This document shows, piece by piece, positions 23,501-34,761 of a stretch of DNA of 64,000 nt. The stretch covers positions 23,428,282 to 23,492,281 of the forward strand of contig OY979718.1 in the NCBI GenBank assembly GCA_963855995.1, read 5' to 3'. Position 1 is the first letter of the stretch, and every line of letters begins with the position of its first letter. A program made the position numbers and the translations under genes. The notes under the pieces are model-generated. The model ran no database searches, was not told the DNA's origin, and saw nothing but the letters and a program-made list of their open reading frames with translations. The DNA comes from Muricea muricata. Taxonomy: Eukaryota > Cnidaria > Anthozoa > Malacalcyonacea > Plexauridae.

Positions 23501-26500
23501 AGATTTTGAATCTTGGCAAGATTTTTTCAAAATACTTCCAAGTTCTTGGCAAGATTGAAAAGAGATAATCTGGTCATTTTCTTGCCATGATCTTGGAAAA
23601 TCTTGCCAAGATCCCATCAAAATCATGCCAAGATCTTATTATAATCTTGTCCAGATCCCATTGTAATCTTGCCAAGATACCATTGTAATCTTGCCAAGAT
23701 CCCATCATAATCTGTCAAGATTCCATTGTAATCTTGCCAAGATCTTATTATAATTTTATCAAGATCCCATTGTAATCTTGCGAAGATCCCATTGTAATCT
23801 TGCGAAGATCCCATTGTAATCTTGCCAAGATCCCATTGTAATCTTGCTAAGATCCCATCATAATCTTATCAAGATCCAATCATAATCTTGCCAAGATCCT
23901 GTCATGATCTTATCAAGATCTCATCACGGTCTTTCCAAGATCCCATCATAATCTTATGAAGATTCTATTAAAATCTTGCCAAGATCCCAGTATAATCTTG
24001 CCAAGATCTCAACATAATTTTACCAAGATCCCAACATATAATATTTTCAAGATTCAACCTAATCTTGCCAAGATCCTGTTATAATCTTATCAAGATCCCA
24101 TCACGATTTTGCCAAGATCCCAGCATAATGTTACGACAATCTTGCCATGATATTGCAAGATCGAATCATGATCTTCCATTCACTTCTCCACACTTCTCAG
24201 CTATAAATACAAACTTACAAGTTTGATCCCTTTTGGGCCGAATATATTCTGAGTACAACCTTGAAGAGCAATCGCTACCTATATTTATTACCTATATTAG
24301 AGTCGCGAAAGATTTTCGTGACTCGAATAAACTAAAATACACGCAAATCGGCTGCCTTTAAAATACACGCAAATCGGTAGGTGGGCGAGTTGCTTTTAAA
24401 AAATCACGATTTTAGTGGAATGGGGTCCATCGTGACTAAACATTATGCCAGCGTCCCCAAACAAAGCGAAAACTTCGTTGAGACCTTGAAAAATAATGGA
24501 AAATCTTTATTTACCAATTTAGGTGTCCTGGTGGGCTTAATCATATGAGATTAAATTCGAGACCTTACACGGCAGCTTATTTTACAAGTTTTAATGCCTT
24601 TCGTTATTGAACCTGTGATATATTTTACTCACGAATAATTTCCATGCACCGATATTTGCATTGTATAAGGAAAGTTTATGGAAGCTAAATAAAGTTAGAG
24701 TGTATAAAGTATGAAAAATCTAGAGTGTATATTTTGTACAAGCTAGCTATTGGCAATACAAAAACACGATGCCTATACATGAAAAAAACTCCGTATATAA
24801 TCCATAATTTTTTTAAAAACAGAGCTATACGGTAGTGATATAATTTTTGCGTGTATTTAAACCAATATATCATATCACGCGCAACTGTACATGCATCAGA
24901 AAGAATATGAATATCGTGCATATCACATGTGCATGTTGTTATCGCAACTTTTCGTGTCAGATCAAATGAGATTAATATCTGCAAATCTTGTTATCATCGC
25001 ATGTTTTGCATATTTGCTGTTGGCGACCGTTGGCTAGTGAGTCCAAAGCGCGTTTTAAAAGCTAGCTGAGGAGTGAGGAAAGCAAGATGACTTCAGTGTA
25101 CACAGTTACGCTTCTGCAGCAACAGCTATTTGTTTCCAGTATCAGCCACAGAAAGAAATTGAGTATTATAAGATGACTTGCCGAACGATTCCAAACAAAA
25201 GTATTGAAGGTTAGTGTGTCTTCTTAAATCTTAACCCACTTTTTAATTATACAAGCTGAACTGCATTTTTTAATGAAGTTTTGTATTAATATAATATTAA
25301 TGTCTATCTATAAGTAAGAAAATATATGATGCGGGCTATTCCATTTTGTTAGTCTGAGCATATAATGTCAAATATTTTGCACAAATTATTCTGTCACTGT
25401 TGATTAGAAAATGCGTAAATATAGATTTTAGCAATTATGAAATATGGTATGTGAATTAATTGTAGGAGGGAATTAATTTACAAAAAGGAAAGCCTAGTAT
25501 ATATCTATAACTAAAATTGCAGTAATTTCTACCATGTAGATGTCCTCAACGCCAAGTATGGTGAAGAATTAACAAGTGCAGAAGACACATCAAGTCATAT
25601 TGTTGATGCTTGTAACCAAAAGTGCTGGGGGATATAAGAAGAAATTCCAAAGCATCCAATCACGAAACCACAATAGATGCTAAACAAAGTTCATGAATAA
25701 GGCTTCAGGAATCCGAATGATACCCAAATGAAAGTTACCTCAAACAATTAAATCAAGGCGAGACAAGATATTTCTCGTTTACTTTTTTTAAAGACACAAT
25801 GATGTGATAGCGCAGCAAATAACTTTGATTCTATATTCGCATCATATGCACTTTGTTTTCTTCAATACTCATTCTTTTATTAAGACATTTAGCACTAGAC
25901 TATAATGGTGCGATACATGAGTTTGTTGATAAGTTTAATTAAATTTAATGTAGAGAACATATATGCTGCGGTATTTTGTCTCGTGAGTACGTTTTGATAG
26001 CTATCAGGGAATTCTGGCTTGCCTGAATAATTCTGAAAGCTATTTCATTTTCTGATCTTAAAAAGAAACCACAAGATCTTTCCATGATTTTACAGGATTT
26101 ATGTCAAGATTACTAGTATTATTGCAAAATCATGGCAAGATCTTTCAGGATTCTTGGTAAGATAATGTGGGATCTTGGTAAGATCATGTAAGATTCTTAA
26201 TAAGATCTTGCAGGATCATGGCAGGATTTTTGGTAAGATTATGCAGGATCATGACAAGATCTTGCAGGATCTTGGTAAGACCTTGCAGGATTCTTAATAA
26301 GATCTTGTAAGATCATGACAAGATCTTGGAGGATCTTGGTAAGACCTTGCAGGATCTTGTTAAGATCTTGCAGGATTCTTAATCAGATCTTGTGGGATCA
26401 TGGCAAGATCTTACAGGATCTTGGTAAGATCTTGCAGGATCTTGATAAGATCTTGCAGGATTCTTAATAAGATCTTGCGGGATCATGGCAAGATCTTGCA

Positions 26501-29500
26501 GGATCTTGGTAAGATCCTGTAAGAACTTGGAAAGATCTTGCAAGATCCTGTAAGATCTTTCCATGATCTTGCAGGATTTATGTCAAGATCTTGGCAAGAT
26601 CATGACAGGATCTTGGCTAAGATCTTGGCAAGATCTTACTGGGATCTTGGCAAGATTGTCAACCTGGGATCTGTTTCTCGCTTTGCTTTCGTATTCAGCA
26701 TCTACTAGCTATACCTTCTGTTGAATATCGTCCATTTGGGTGTTCGTGTTGAAATCTGGAGATATTCATGTAGTTTTTTAGATGTTCTTCTATTGAAGTA
26801 ATAGAGGGTTCTAACGTTCCAGAATGCTATCCTTTTAGGGTGTTCAATTCGAAAAGTACACCTCGGGTCCTTGGCTACCGTCTGACTTTCACCAGACTCC
26901 GTCCTACTTTCACCTTCATCCAACTCAGTTTGGATCAGAGTGTTTTCATATCTGCAGCTCGTTTCTGAAGTTCTGGATCTTTTTCATGGGAAGGAGGTGC
27001 TAACCTATTGGCAAGCCATCTTCTTTCTCAAATGGGCTTGGGATCAAAAGTGAAGTGGAAAATGACAAGATAAGAAGTTTCTAGTCGTCGTCAATGTGCG
27101 GTCGACAAAATTAGATGGGTCCCAATGTGCATGGTCGTGTACCCTCAAAATCTCTCTCTTAAAAAGCCTCTTTTGTTTGTGTTGATATTTGCAATTGGCG
27201 ACGAGAACATTGTGGTGACAATAGGTAATATTATTTTTGTAATATATAGTCATGTTTCCAAATATGTTTTTTCCTTTTGCAGATCTCTTTGGCAACCCCT
27301 TAGCACAAGATTATGACTATCGAAATTATGTAATTCACAACATCAAGTCTCTTCAGCGCCTTGACCGCCGAGGTAATTAATCTTTTATTAAATATTTTTG
27401 CTTTGGGTTTCACTCAACCACATTTCGCCATCGTTTTTTTTTCAGAAATTTTGAAAAAAGAACGAGATGTTGCTCAAACGAGGTACGGGAATGAGTCTTA
27501 TGAGCGACTTAAAGAAACCTTAGCCTTTGGAAGTCGAGTTCCAACTACGGAAAGTAACCTCAGTGGTTGTGAAATGGTTTCCCTTAGAGGTGTTACTGCT
27601 ACATGTAAGTCACCACAAAGCGTTCAACAAGGTATATACAGTATATGTATTACACAAGTATAAATATACGTTTTGCCACCTATTGATCTAACTATGTTTA
27701 TTATTTTGTACAAAAAAACCAATATTTCTAACTTCAGCATTTTTTGTGAAAAAATACTCTTGTATTAATTGGGGTTATTGCACGAGATATTGTCATAGAA
27801 TCGTGGTATATTGATGTGATTAAATTGATTTGTGGTGACGATTGACGCAAACTGTTAGCATTAATTTTTCAACAAAACAAACAAAACATGCAAATGCTCG
27901 GTCAGTATGAGCCAGTAATGCAAGTTAGTACTTTTAGCTAATTCACGATACATGACACGAGCGTGTTTTCACTTTCCGTTTTAACTTTTAACAGTACATT
28001 AATACATTGTTATGTAGCTTCTACTCGCTATTAAAAATTCCCGCGTTAATAGTTCACATTTCGCCCTTTGCTACGGTGTGTCTTAATGAATGATTAACGC
28101 AACGTTTGAAGGTTGTAACAACTGGTTCTAGCTAGCCCAAGAGCAAACTTCCTTATATGCAGTCAATCATTGTGGCTTGTTGTTTTTAGACTTGTGCTTT
28201 GATCTTCCTCGCATTGACGCCTTACAGGATTCAGACAGGTATGTGGAGGGTGGGAACCCGAGAGAATAAGGTCGGGAGCTTGGCATGAAGCGGGAAGAGA
28301 CGCCCGTACAATCAGCGGACGGTTCCGGCCTTTCAAAGTAGAAATTGAAATGTGTAGGAACTGAAAAGTGCAGCAAATTCGTCTTTTCAACACTTTTATC
28401 CCCATGGGAAAGACAAAAAAGAATACCTTTTTTCTTCTTATTTGTAATTTCTTAAAAATTGAAAAAAGCCTTATCCTTTTTCCTCAAAAAAGGGCACCCT
28501 TTTTTGATGATTGTTACCAAACTGGGACGCTTTGATTTTGTCAATCTTTTCTGTCAATATAATCAAGTCTGTGTAAAATATCGAAAACTGATTTATCAAT
28601 GCTTTTCTACAAATCATCTTCCTCCGAAAAGTGGGGAAAAGAAGTAGCATTTACGAGCGATTACATTTGTTTGTAAAAGATGAACGATGGGGTACGGGAA
28701 AAGACGACTAGACGGAAATAGTCCGGGAGGCAGAGAGAATTTTACTTACTTTCTCGAGGGACTAATTCTATTGTTGATAATATTGTAGTTTAGATGTCCC
28801 TTAATATGAATTCGAATGTTGTTTCGGCAGATTTTTCTTGAGTAATGTGTTAAACATGGTTTTCTGCTTGACTTCAAAACATTCGAAAAGGCGCCATTTT
28901 GTTTCTAATTTTAGTACAAGAAACGAGCCCACGATATTTTCGATCAGCGGACCACGGGGTAACTTCATGTATGCACATTAATACGCAAAATATTCATGCT
29001 TTCGCATGGGTAGTCATAGCGTTAATGCTCAAAACATTTGATATAATTTATAGTTATTCTGATTCATGAAATACATATAATTCATTTATCTTTTTGTTGT
29101 TTTAAAAAATTAAAAATTTTTTGAATGACTCAAACAACTGTGAGGCGCAAATATCTAGGCAAATGAATCATTGTTACACAGTCATGCCTATGCTCATACC
29201 TGACCGGTCTAAGGGTGCCCATCAGCTGCTGCAATTAAAATATGGTATGCTCAATATATTATCATCACCTAAAATGATGTATTCTTTTTGATAACCCCCC
29301 TCTTGTTACAGATTTATTTTGGTTTTATTGGAAGCAAGAAATCAAGTAGCGGTGGAGGTCATCGGCTGTTTGTTTAATTTTAATGAACGTTCTTCAGTTT
29401 CTTTAAGTTTCTTGTTTTAACTTATTTCAGTACAAAGTATAAATGATTTTCCATTACCACCTTTTTTCCCTCTGCATGAAAATTAGTGAACCGTTTTTGA

Positions 29501-31804
29501 ATCGGCCCTCCCCCTATAATTAAAGAAGATAATAACATGAAGAGTTCCTTCCTTGTCCGCCGTGGTCATATCCAAACAACATTATTCAATTAACACTACT
29601 TCCCTTATTTTAACCGTAGTGCTGTCGAAAGAAAAATTACCAAACGAACAGGTTCCCTGAGTGGTCTGGTGCGTAGCAATCGAACTGTGGGTAGTTATAT
29701 TATGGGCTGTCCATTAAGGGAAATAACACCACCGTAAATCAAGCAGCATGTACATTTTACCAGCATTCATTGCGGACATTGAGCAAAAACGACTGAAAAA
29801 AAATGCCAAGGAAAATATCCCAGAATATAAAACTTTAACAACACAGAGAAAATAACCTCCTCTCTTGTGCTTGTCCTTCAACAGACGTTCAATGTGCTTA
29901 GTGAAATGACATAGGCGTACGGGATCTCTGCCAACTGGGGGGGGGGGGGAGCTATCATTTCTTTCCCGAATTCCTCCATGGCCAGTGTCTAAGCGTCCAA
30001 ATTCTCCGAAATTTGGAAATAAATTCCCCGAAAAACTGGCAGTTTCCAATTTGTTTTTTTTTTGGGGGGGGCGGGGGGCTGCAGCCCTCCCAGCCCCCTG
30101 GCTCGTACGCCTATATGAAATGATTTCCGACCGCAATGCATTCTGAAAATGTACATCCGCCAACTTAATTGAAAAATACTCGGCTTCACCTCGTATTTCA
30201 ACCTGTCTCGGAGGAAGTCCTTCTATTTGTGTTTGAACTATTACAAGTCTTAAAGTTCTTTAAGCATCACCACGGCAGAAAAAAAGGAAGAATAATCATC
30301 TTTAGACATCACCACAGATGAAAGGAAGACGGTCATATAATTTTCTTCTCTATACATCATCAGGCAGGAACTTGAAAGGTGAACTTTAGACATCGCCACA
30401 TTAGGAAATGTAAGGAACTTTTCATTTAAGTTACGGTAGCAGAAGGGAGGAACTGATCAGCATATAATTTTCTAGTTGATACATCACCACGCCAGAAATG
30501 GGGAGGGACTGTTCATAAACATTCACAGTGGGTGAGGATAAAAAAATTGAAGATAAAAAAATCGAGGATACCATATTTTAATTGCACCAGGTGGTGCCCC
30601 CCCCCCCACCTCGCCTTATGACCGGTCACATATGAGCATAGGCATGGCTGTGTGACAATGGTTCGTCTGGCTATTTGCGCTTCACAGTTGTTTGAGTCAT
30701 TCAAAAAATTTTTAATTTTTTAAAACAACAAAAAGATAAATGAATTATATGTATTTCATGAATCAGAATAACTATAAATTATATCAAATGTTTTGAGCAT
30801 TGACGCTATGACTACCCATGCGAAAGCATGAATATTTTGCGTATTAATGTGCATACATGAAGTTACCCCGTGGTCCGCTGATCGAAAATATCGTGGGCTC
30901 GTATCTTGTACTAAAATTAGAAACAAAATGGCGCCTTTTCGAATGTTTTGAAGTCAAGCAGAAAACCATGTTTAACACATTACTCAAGAAAAATCTGCCG
31001 AAACAACATTCTAATTCGTATTTAGGGACATCTGAACTACTATATTATCAACAATAGAATTAGTCCCTCGAGAAAGTAAGTGTGCATACATTTTTGACCC
31101 TCTGCCTCCCTGACTAAAAAGGGATTTTTTATCAATTTTGCTGTCACTCAAAAAGGTTGACATGGGTGCTCAAAATAAACACCAGCAGAATGATGACATC
31201 AAACAAACAACTGGGTACATCCCTTTTAATTGACTGAGTTCACTAGCTAAAGTGCGCAAAACTATACCCATTTTCTAATAAAATAGCTAAATTAAGGGGA
31301 ATTGTATCAGATCCCTGAAATTGCGGAATGTTTTGAAACATGGCGGCGTACTTGGCGCAAAATTCTAAAGTAGGAAAGACTTGGCGAGAAGGAATTGCAC
31401 TTTTCCGCAAATAGGCGAAGTTTTATAGCAACTTTTTCCGAAGTTAGAAGGTTTTCCGGAAAAAAAGCACTTGTTCATTCTGCTCAAGACATGATTTCAG
31501 CAAACTGAAAAATCGTGAGGTGAATGACCAAGAAGGTTATTATATTAGAGGTAATCTCGTATATAAAAAATTACGATTTTTAATGATTACAATATTTCGC
31601 ATCTTTAGCATTACACAAGGAGAAACACTGAAATTGAAAGAAAAGGGCAATTCTTTTTCCTTTGGACAGAAAGCTAAGACAGGACGAAGATCTCTCATGC
31701 AATATACCTCCTTTGATTGGTCTAGTCTGCCATCATCAGAGGAGCGCCGCCTTGCGGAAGATGTAGAAAAGCCTATGAAAGTGGTGACTGCGTATTTAAG
31801 ATAG
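17564..31804 (+). CDS. LRRC72: LRRC72 orthologue, complete, eight exons
   Basis: Exons (all + strand): 17564-17578, 17678-17751, 21350-21419, 21684-21879, 27283-27372, 27446-27604, 28190-28238, 31609-31804 (stop). Every junction keeps frame and the sum is 849 nt, 282 aa, close to vertebrate LRRC72 (about 287 aa, from memory). Residues 20-29 read DITELYFGER. Leucine-rich repeats follow: FKNLQRLWLNGNK, LTELYLQNNLLMDITG and LQILMLQGNQLKHL, then the LRR cap NPLAQDYDYRNYVIH ending LQRLDRRE. Next comes a KERDVAQTRYG...LKETLAFG segment. The C-terminus FDWSSLPSSEERRLAED matches the family's NWDTVP-type tail. The start ATG at 17564 has a good context (AACCATGGCC), but its donor AAG|GTTGTT is weak; ATG 17696 in exon 2 is the alternative. 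Exon 28190-28238 is the least certain. The protein is a short SDS22-like LRR adaptor with no established biochemical role. Its introns are filled with transposons, yet all coding exons are intact. Confidence 0.85.
18690..18879. mobile_element. Fold-back repeat in LRRC72 intron 2
   Basis: Arms GGCAGATTTCCATTCAGTGC and the mirrored GCATTGAATGGAAATCCGCC, continuing into AAAATGTCG-GC-ATCGA and CTTTCTTTTGAA, form an imperfect palindrome. No clear target duplication. The CTTTTGAA motif recalls the core of the hAT-like MITEs at 10651 and 11300. Confidence 0.45.
18880..21349. other. LRRC72 intron, mostly unassigned
   Basis: AT-rich. It holds poly-C runs at about 19233-19249 and 20266-20274 and a hairpin-like stretch near 20785-20840 (TTTCGAAATTTCGC...GTGACGTTTCGAAA). 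Apart from the cysteine-rich ORF listed separately, nothing coding is recognised. Confidence 0.35.
19382..19570 (-). CDS. Cysteine-rich ORF, unrecognised
   Basis: A 62-codon minus-strand ORF with nine cysteines, several in CxxC pairs (CVSCVNC near the start, CPNC towards the end), which could bind zinc. It ends with a stop at 19382. It lies antisense inside an LRRC72 intron and no family could be named. The cysteine density is unusual for chance sequence in an AT-rich intron, so it may be the last exon of a mobile-element gene. Low confidence. Confidence 0.2.
   Translation of the reverse strand: MSMRNDAEACVSCVNCETLKVCYDITTCENNKLDMHTNICKAAINTCPNCRIETQEQCQIFS
21880..22844. other. LRRC72 intron 4, left part
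   Basis: AT-rich intron sequence immediately after the GTAAGT donor. No repeat boundary or exon recognised. Confidence 0.35.
22845..23490 (-). pseudogene. RTE-type LINE relic, post-endonuclease region
   Basis: Read on the minus strand from about 23490 the sequence starts with HHQLVVRKV, then a stop, then a Lys/Arg-rich open stretch (23447-23082) with RTELRYRFAIL and ALGKKKR. In RTE-class retrotransposons (the craniofacial-development-protein-2-like family) the endonuclease ends in an SDHxLV motif followed by such a linker before the reverse transcriptase. The opposite strand looks open only because it is pyrimidine-rich. The upstream part of the same LINE appears to lie at 26705-26990, across the inverted-array insertion. 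Confidence 0.5.
23478..24183. repeat. Minisatellite array, left arm
   Basis: About 30 diverged tandem units, each built on CTTGCCAAGATCCCAT-TAAT. Individual units are partly self-palindromic (CTTGGCAAG), so each strand carries GATCTTGG-like words. Unit length drifts around 20-23 bp. Confidence 0.8.
25173..25637 (+). CDS. Possible two-exon mini-ORF inside the array-bounded element
   Basis: ATG at 25173 opens MTCRTIPNKSIE and reaches a GAAG|GTTAGT donor at 25209. An acceptor CCATGTAG precedes 25540, and phase-matched joining continues VLNAKYGEELTSAEDTSSH to a stop at 25637, 44 aa in all. The upstream frame is open for about 28 more codons without an ATG. No family is recognised; support rests on the phase match alone. 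Confidence 0.2.
26060..26662. repeat. Minisatellite array, right arm (inverted relative to left)
   Basis: Tandem units of the type GATCTTGCAGGATCTTGGTAA, with variants GATTCTTAATAAGATCTTGC. The last units, GATCTTGGCAAGATC, are the closest mirror of the left array. Confidence 0.8.
26705..26990 (-). pseudogene. RTE-type LINE relic, start of endonuclease
   Basis: A minus-strand open stretch contains KRIAFWNVRTLYYFNRRTS. The WNVRTL motif opens the apurinic-like endonuclease domain of RTE/CFDP2-like retrotransposons. It is cut off at the right edge of the inverted-array block. About 200 residues of endonuclease expected before the segment at 23490 are missing. Confidence 0.5.
28721..31113. mobile_element. 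2.4 kb element with ~500-bp terminal inverted repeats
   Basis: The segment from GTCCGGGAGGCAGAG (28721) through about 29250 is mirrored at 30575-31113. Shared blocks include CTTACTTTCTCGAGGGACTA, CGAAAAGGCGCCATTTTG, ATTCATGCTTTCGCATGG and GTTGTTTGAGTCATTC. The interior (29250-30570) has no transposase-like ORF and is interrupted by a hAT MITE. It lies wholly within the last LRRC72 intron. Superfamily unassigned. Confidence 0.7.
29910..30115. mobile_element. hAT-like MITE nested in the 2.4 kb element
   Basis: The ends CATAGGCGTACG and CGTACGCCTATA are inverted with one mismatch, and an exact 8-bp duplication TGAAATGA flanks it (29902-29909 and 30116-30123). Each arm has a G-rich run (29938-29949 and 30063-30077), though here both read G on the same strand. 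The Pro-rich minus-strand ORF across it is incidental. Confidence 0.72.
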
Positions 31805-32719
31805 ATTCAATCTGCTGATGCAGGTGGCCATTACAATTTAAATACCTTTCCCCCGAGTTGTGTCGCAACTTGTCTCATAACATTTTGTTGCAACACAAGT
31901 TGCACGCAAAACGGCAAGGAGTAACATGTCTCTCAAACTCTCAAAACGTTCCAAATTTGTTGCAACAATCGTTGCAAAATTAGAATTAGGTCTTATACTT
32001 TTGCATTTTCTTTCATCATTCCTTTTCAGCGAATTGTCCAGTTTAACATCCTCTCGCTACGCATTCAGCTAGGCGAATAGAAGCTCGTTGCAAGCTATTT
32101 CATCCAGTTACAATGTAGATGCACACACTTAATTAACGCAGGACGCAGGCCGAGAAGAGCTTTATATTGGGATATTATTTGTTTTGTATGGTATGGGGAA
32201 GGATATAAAGAAAAGAACACGGGGATAAAGGTATTATATTCCATAATACCCAATTTAAGTGTACATGCAATTAATTATTATAAAAATTATTATTGTAAAT
32301 TTTATTTATACACGGTAAAGTATATGGGAAATGAAACTAAATTACAGCAAAGGCAATAGTTACAACAAAAACTCGTTTACACTCGTTTACAAAACATTGT
32401 CGTGTGTGAGCTTGTTTAACCATCATCTTATTAAAAGCTTCTTTAAACTTAGGCACTGATTGAATAGGCTATTCCATAATAGTACAGCACTTCAACAAAA
32501 GCTTCGTCTTAAATAGTTTGTTCGTGGCTTAGACAAATTCAGCCTCATTTCAGAATGTCTTCGGTTGTACCCAGTTTCACAAGTACGAAAAAATTCTTGT
32601 AATTAACTGCGTGTATTAGCCTTAAGCGGTTTAGCATACGACAAAGCTTAAACTTTTGTCGTCTCTGAAACAAGTTATCCTAGCGCAGACCGTCCAATAA
32701 TATACTTGCGTTGGTATCA
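31805..32719. other. Spacer downstream of LRRC72
   Basis: No gene or bounded repeat recognised. AT-rich with a few short inverted AT hairpins near 32270-32300. Confidence 0.3.
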
Positions 32720-34010
32720 TCAATGATCTTGTCATTTGACTCTTGTCATTGAGAGGCAATTTAGACCGGCCGTTTTGGAAATAATTGACCAAAACCAATT
32801 TGGGGTAGTACCAAGTTCCTTCACTACAATGGCCTTAATAGCTATGATGCACCGCTGGTTACAGCCCACTGATCAACCTGGAAATCTGGTTCGTACAGTC
32901 CTGTTTGATTTCCGAAAGGCGTTTGATCTTATAGACCATAAACGCTCTCGTGCAAAATTAAACGACTTGACTTCCCCACTTCTATAATAAATTGGATCTT
33001 GGATTTCTTTACTGGCCAAATGCTGCGGGTAAAATTAACGGACAATTGTTTTTCCCAATGGAGTGAGATTCGTGCGGGTGTCCCCCAGGGCACCAAACCT
33101 TGGTCCCGATATACGTTCTGATAATAAATGACCTGCATGACAACGTCACAAAGTAATTCTTGGGAATTTGTCGTTGACACAACCATTTCGGAGGTTGTCA
33201 AAAAATATCAACGTAGCGCAATTCAGTTAGAGGTTGATGTGGTTCAAAATTGGACCGAAATCAGCCTAGCTGAACTAAACGAAGAATGTAAAGAACTTCG
33301 GATCGATTTATCTAGGAATAGTAATCGCAGCAACACACTTGCATAATGGTCAACGACAAAGAACTCGAAATAGTGAGCAATGCTACAATGCTTGGGCTTA
33401 CTGTCAGCAGTGATCTAAAATGGACAGCACACGTAGACAAAATCGTTTCTAAAGCCAACAAAAGATTATACCTGATAACGCAACTTAAACGAGCGAAAGT
33501 TCCCATCGAGGATATTGTATTGATTTATTGTGCATGTATTCGATCTTGGAATACGCCTCACATGTATTTCACAAGTCGTTGCCGAAATATTTAAGCAACG
33601 AGATTAAGAGGGAACAAAACGTTTCTTGAGAAGAATATACCCAGACCTCTCTTATGATGACGCTATTAAGATCTCGAAATTGGATTCGTTGTTTGTGCCA
33701 CAAACTCTTTGAAGAAGACCAACAAAAAAATCATAAATTACATTGTCTTACTAGTTCCTCAAGGAAAAGTTGGTAAATTCTCTCTACTTCGAATTCGAAC
33801 TGATCGGTACAAGAACTCATTCATAACTGCTAACAGTCTTCAACAATAGCCTATATTTTAATTGTAATACAACTATATATCTAACTTTATTTTACTTTCC
33901 ATGTATATATCAGATCATTTATTACTGTACATCGTATAAAATTCATTTCAGTTGTTCTTATTGTAACTGCAAATTACGATTATTAAATCCAATCAATCAA
34001 TCAATAAACA
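32720..34010 (+). pseudogene. Jockey/CR1-like LINE reverse transcriptase relic
   Basis: Plus-strand fragments in order: IIDQNQFGVVPSSFTTMALI then VLFDFRKAFDLIDHK (reverse-transcriptase motif A), then in another frame AGVPQGTK (motif B) near 33077. The catalytic FADD/YVDD motif is not readable. The thumb-region segment NDKELEIVSNATMLGLTVSS and KRLYLITQLKRAKVP follow. Several frameshifts and stops break it. The 3' end is a short AATC microsatellite (33984-34006), as in many such LINEs. Confidence 0.75.
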
Positions 34011-34239
34011 TCTCATGCATGATCATTCTAGCGCGATGATCGGTTTTGCAATTATTGTATTTTAGTGCTTAGTCATTATTCTTACGTCGTTGTTCTATTT
34101 ATTACATTAGATATTTCTCCAAAAATATGGCATAAAATGTAAATGGTATTCATGTCAAATTATCATGGCATGCAATACATCTCTGACAAACTTAATCTTA
34201 ATTATCTGTTTTTAAACACAAAGATTATTATTTTTTTAT

Positions 34240-34740
34240 TGGTTATTGGGAACTCGGAGAAAGGAACACGAAAGCAAAGTTAGGTTGACGGGCGAAGATA
34301 TACGGTATGGAAGGTTGGATGAGGCGAGGGAACGGATGGGAAAAGAAGATGGCGGGTTGGCAAGGCATATATAGTGTCGATTGTGGAAGTGGGATCGATT
34401 GGGGGGAAGCAAGAGTTGTAGCAAGCGAGTATGGCTTACGCAAAGAAAGGCAAGGGAAGAAATAGAGTCACCAGGAGAGAAAAGCAATGGGAATGTAGTA
34501 TTAAATGACTATGAACCATTAACAACATGGCGACCTACGCTAGACAGGTATTTACATAGTGAATCTAAAAACGCTTGCATGAGCACGCGCGTATAAGATT
34601 GGTGACAGTCTCGTAGTTGTAGTCATGATTTTTGTAAACTTAAATAAGTAAAGGGCTTGAAAACGGATAGTAAAACTGTCCGAAACGTCGCAAAAATAAA
34701 AAGTTTAATGAAACCTTTTGAGTTAGAATCCTGAGAAATA
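34240..34740 (+). pseudogene. Possible Penelope-like element 3' end
   Basis: A degraded open stretch (to about 34596) is followed by GTAAAGGGCTTGAAAACGGA, a short stem GGATAG-TAAAA-CTGTCC, and GAAACGTCG. This arrangement resembles the hammerhead-ribozyme-bearing ends of Penelope-like elements, where a CTGANGA box, a stem and GAAAC-GTC follow each other. The CTGANGA box is mutated here. The coding part shows no clear reverse transcriptase or GIY-YIG motif. Confidence 0.35.
34655..34690 (+). ncRNA. Degenerate hammerhead-ribozyme-like motif
   Basis: The core reads CTTGAAAAC, a 6-bp stem with one wobble (GGATAG/CTGTCC) closed by TAAAA, then GAAACGTCG. The GAAA box and GTC cleavage-site-like triplet fit, but the expected CTGANGA box is altered, so activity is doubtful. 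Confidence 0.3.
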
Positions 34741-34742
34741 TT

Positions 34743-34761
34743 TTATATATATATATATATA
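34743..34761. repeat. TA microsatellite
   Basis: Nine to ten TA dinucleotides. Confidence 0.85.

Larger units (their letters stand above)
23478..26662. mobile_element. Insertion bounded by inverted tandem arrays
   Basis: A left array (23478-24183) of about 22-bp units of the type AATCTTGCCAAGATCCCATT faces a right array (about 26060-26662) of GATCTTGGTAAGATCTTGC units. The right array is largely the reverse complement of the left, so the arrays act as long, repetitive inverted ends. The 1.9 kb between them contains a possible two-exon mini-ORF at 25173-25637. The whole block sits where the two halves of a minus-strand RTE LINE are separated, so it probably inserted there, with loss of most of the endonuclease. 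No target duplication is resolvable. Confidence 0.5.

Noticed and set aside
23478..24183. Regularly spaced repeats that might suggest a CRISPR array
   Set aside because: Units are contiguous and drift in sequence, with no unique spacers, and the genome is eukaryotic; this is a minisatellite.
29714..30163. A 149-codon minus-strand Pro-rich ORF
   Set aside because: It spans a hAT MITE with its G-rich tracts; the proline codons are the C runs.
34236..34487. Minus-strand ORFs with many Ser, Pro and Leu
   Set aside because: Complement of a purine-rich retroelement relic read on the plus strand.
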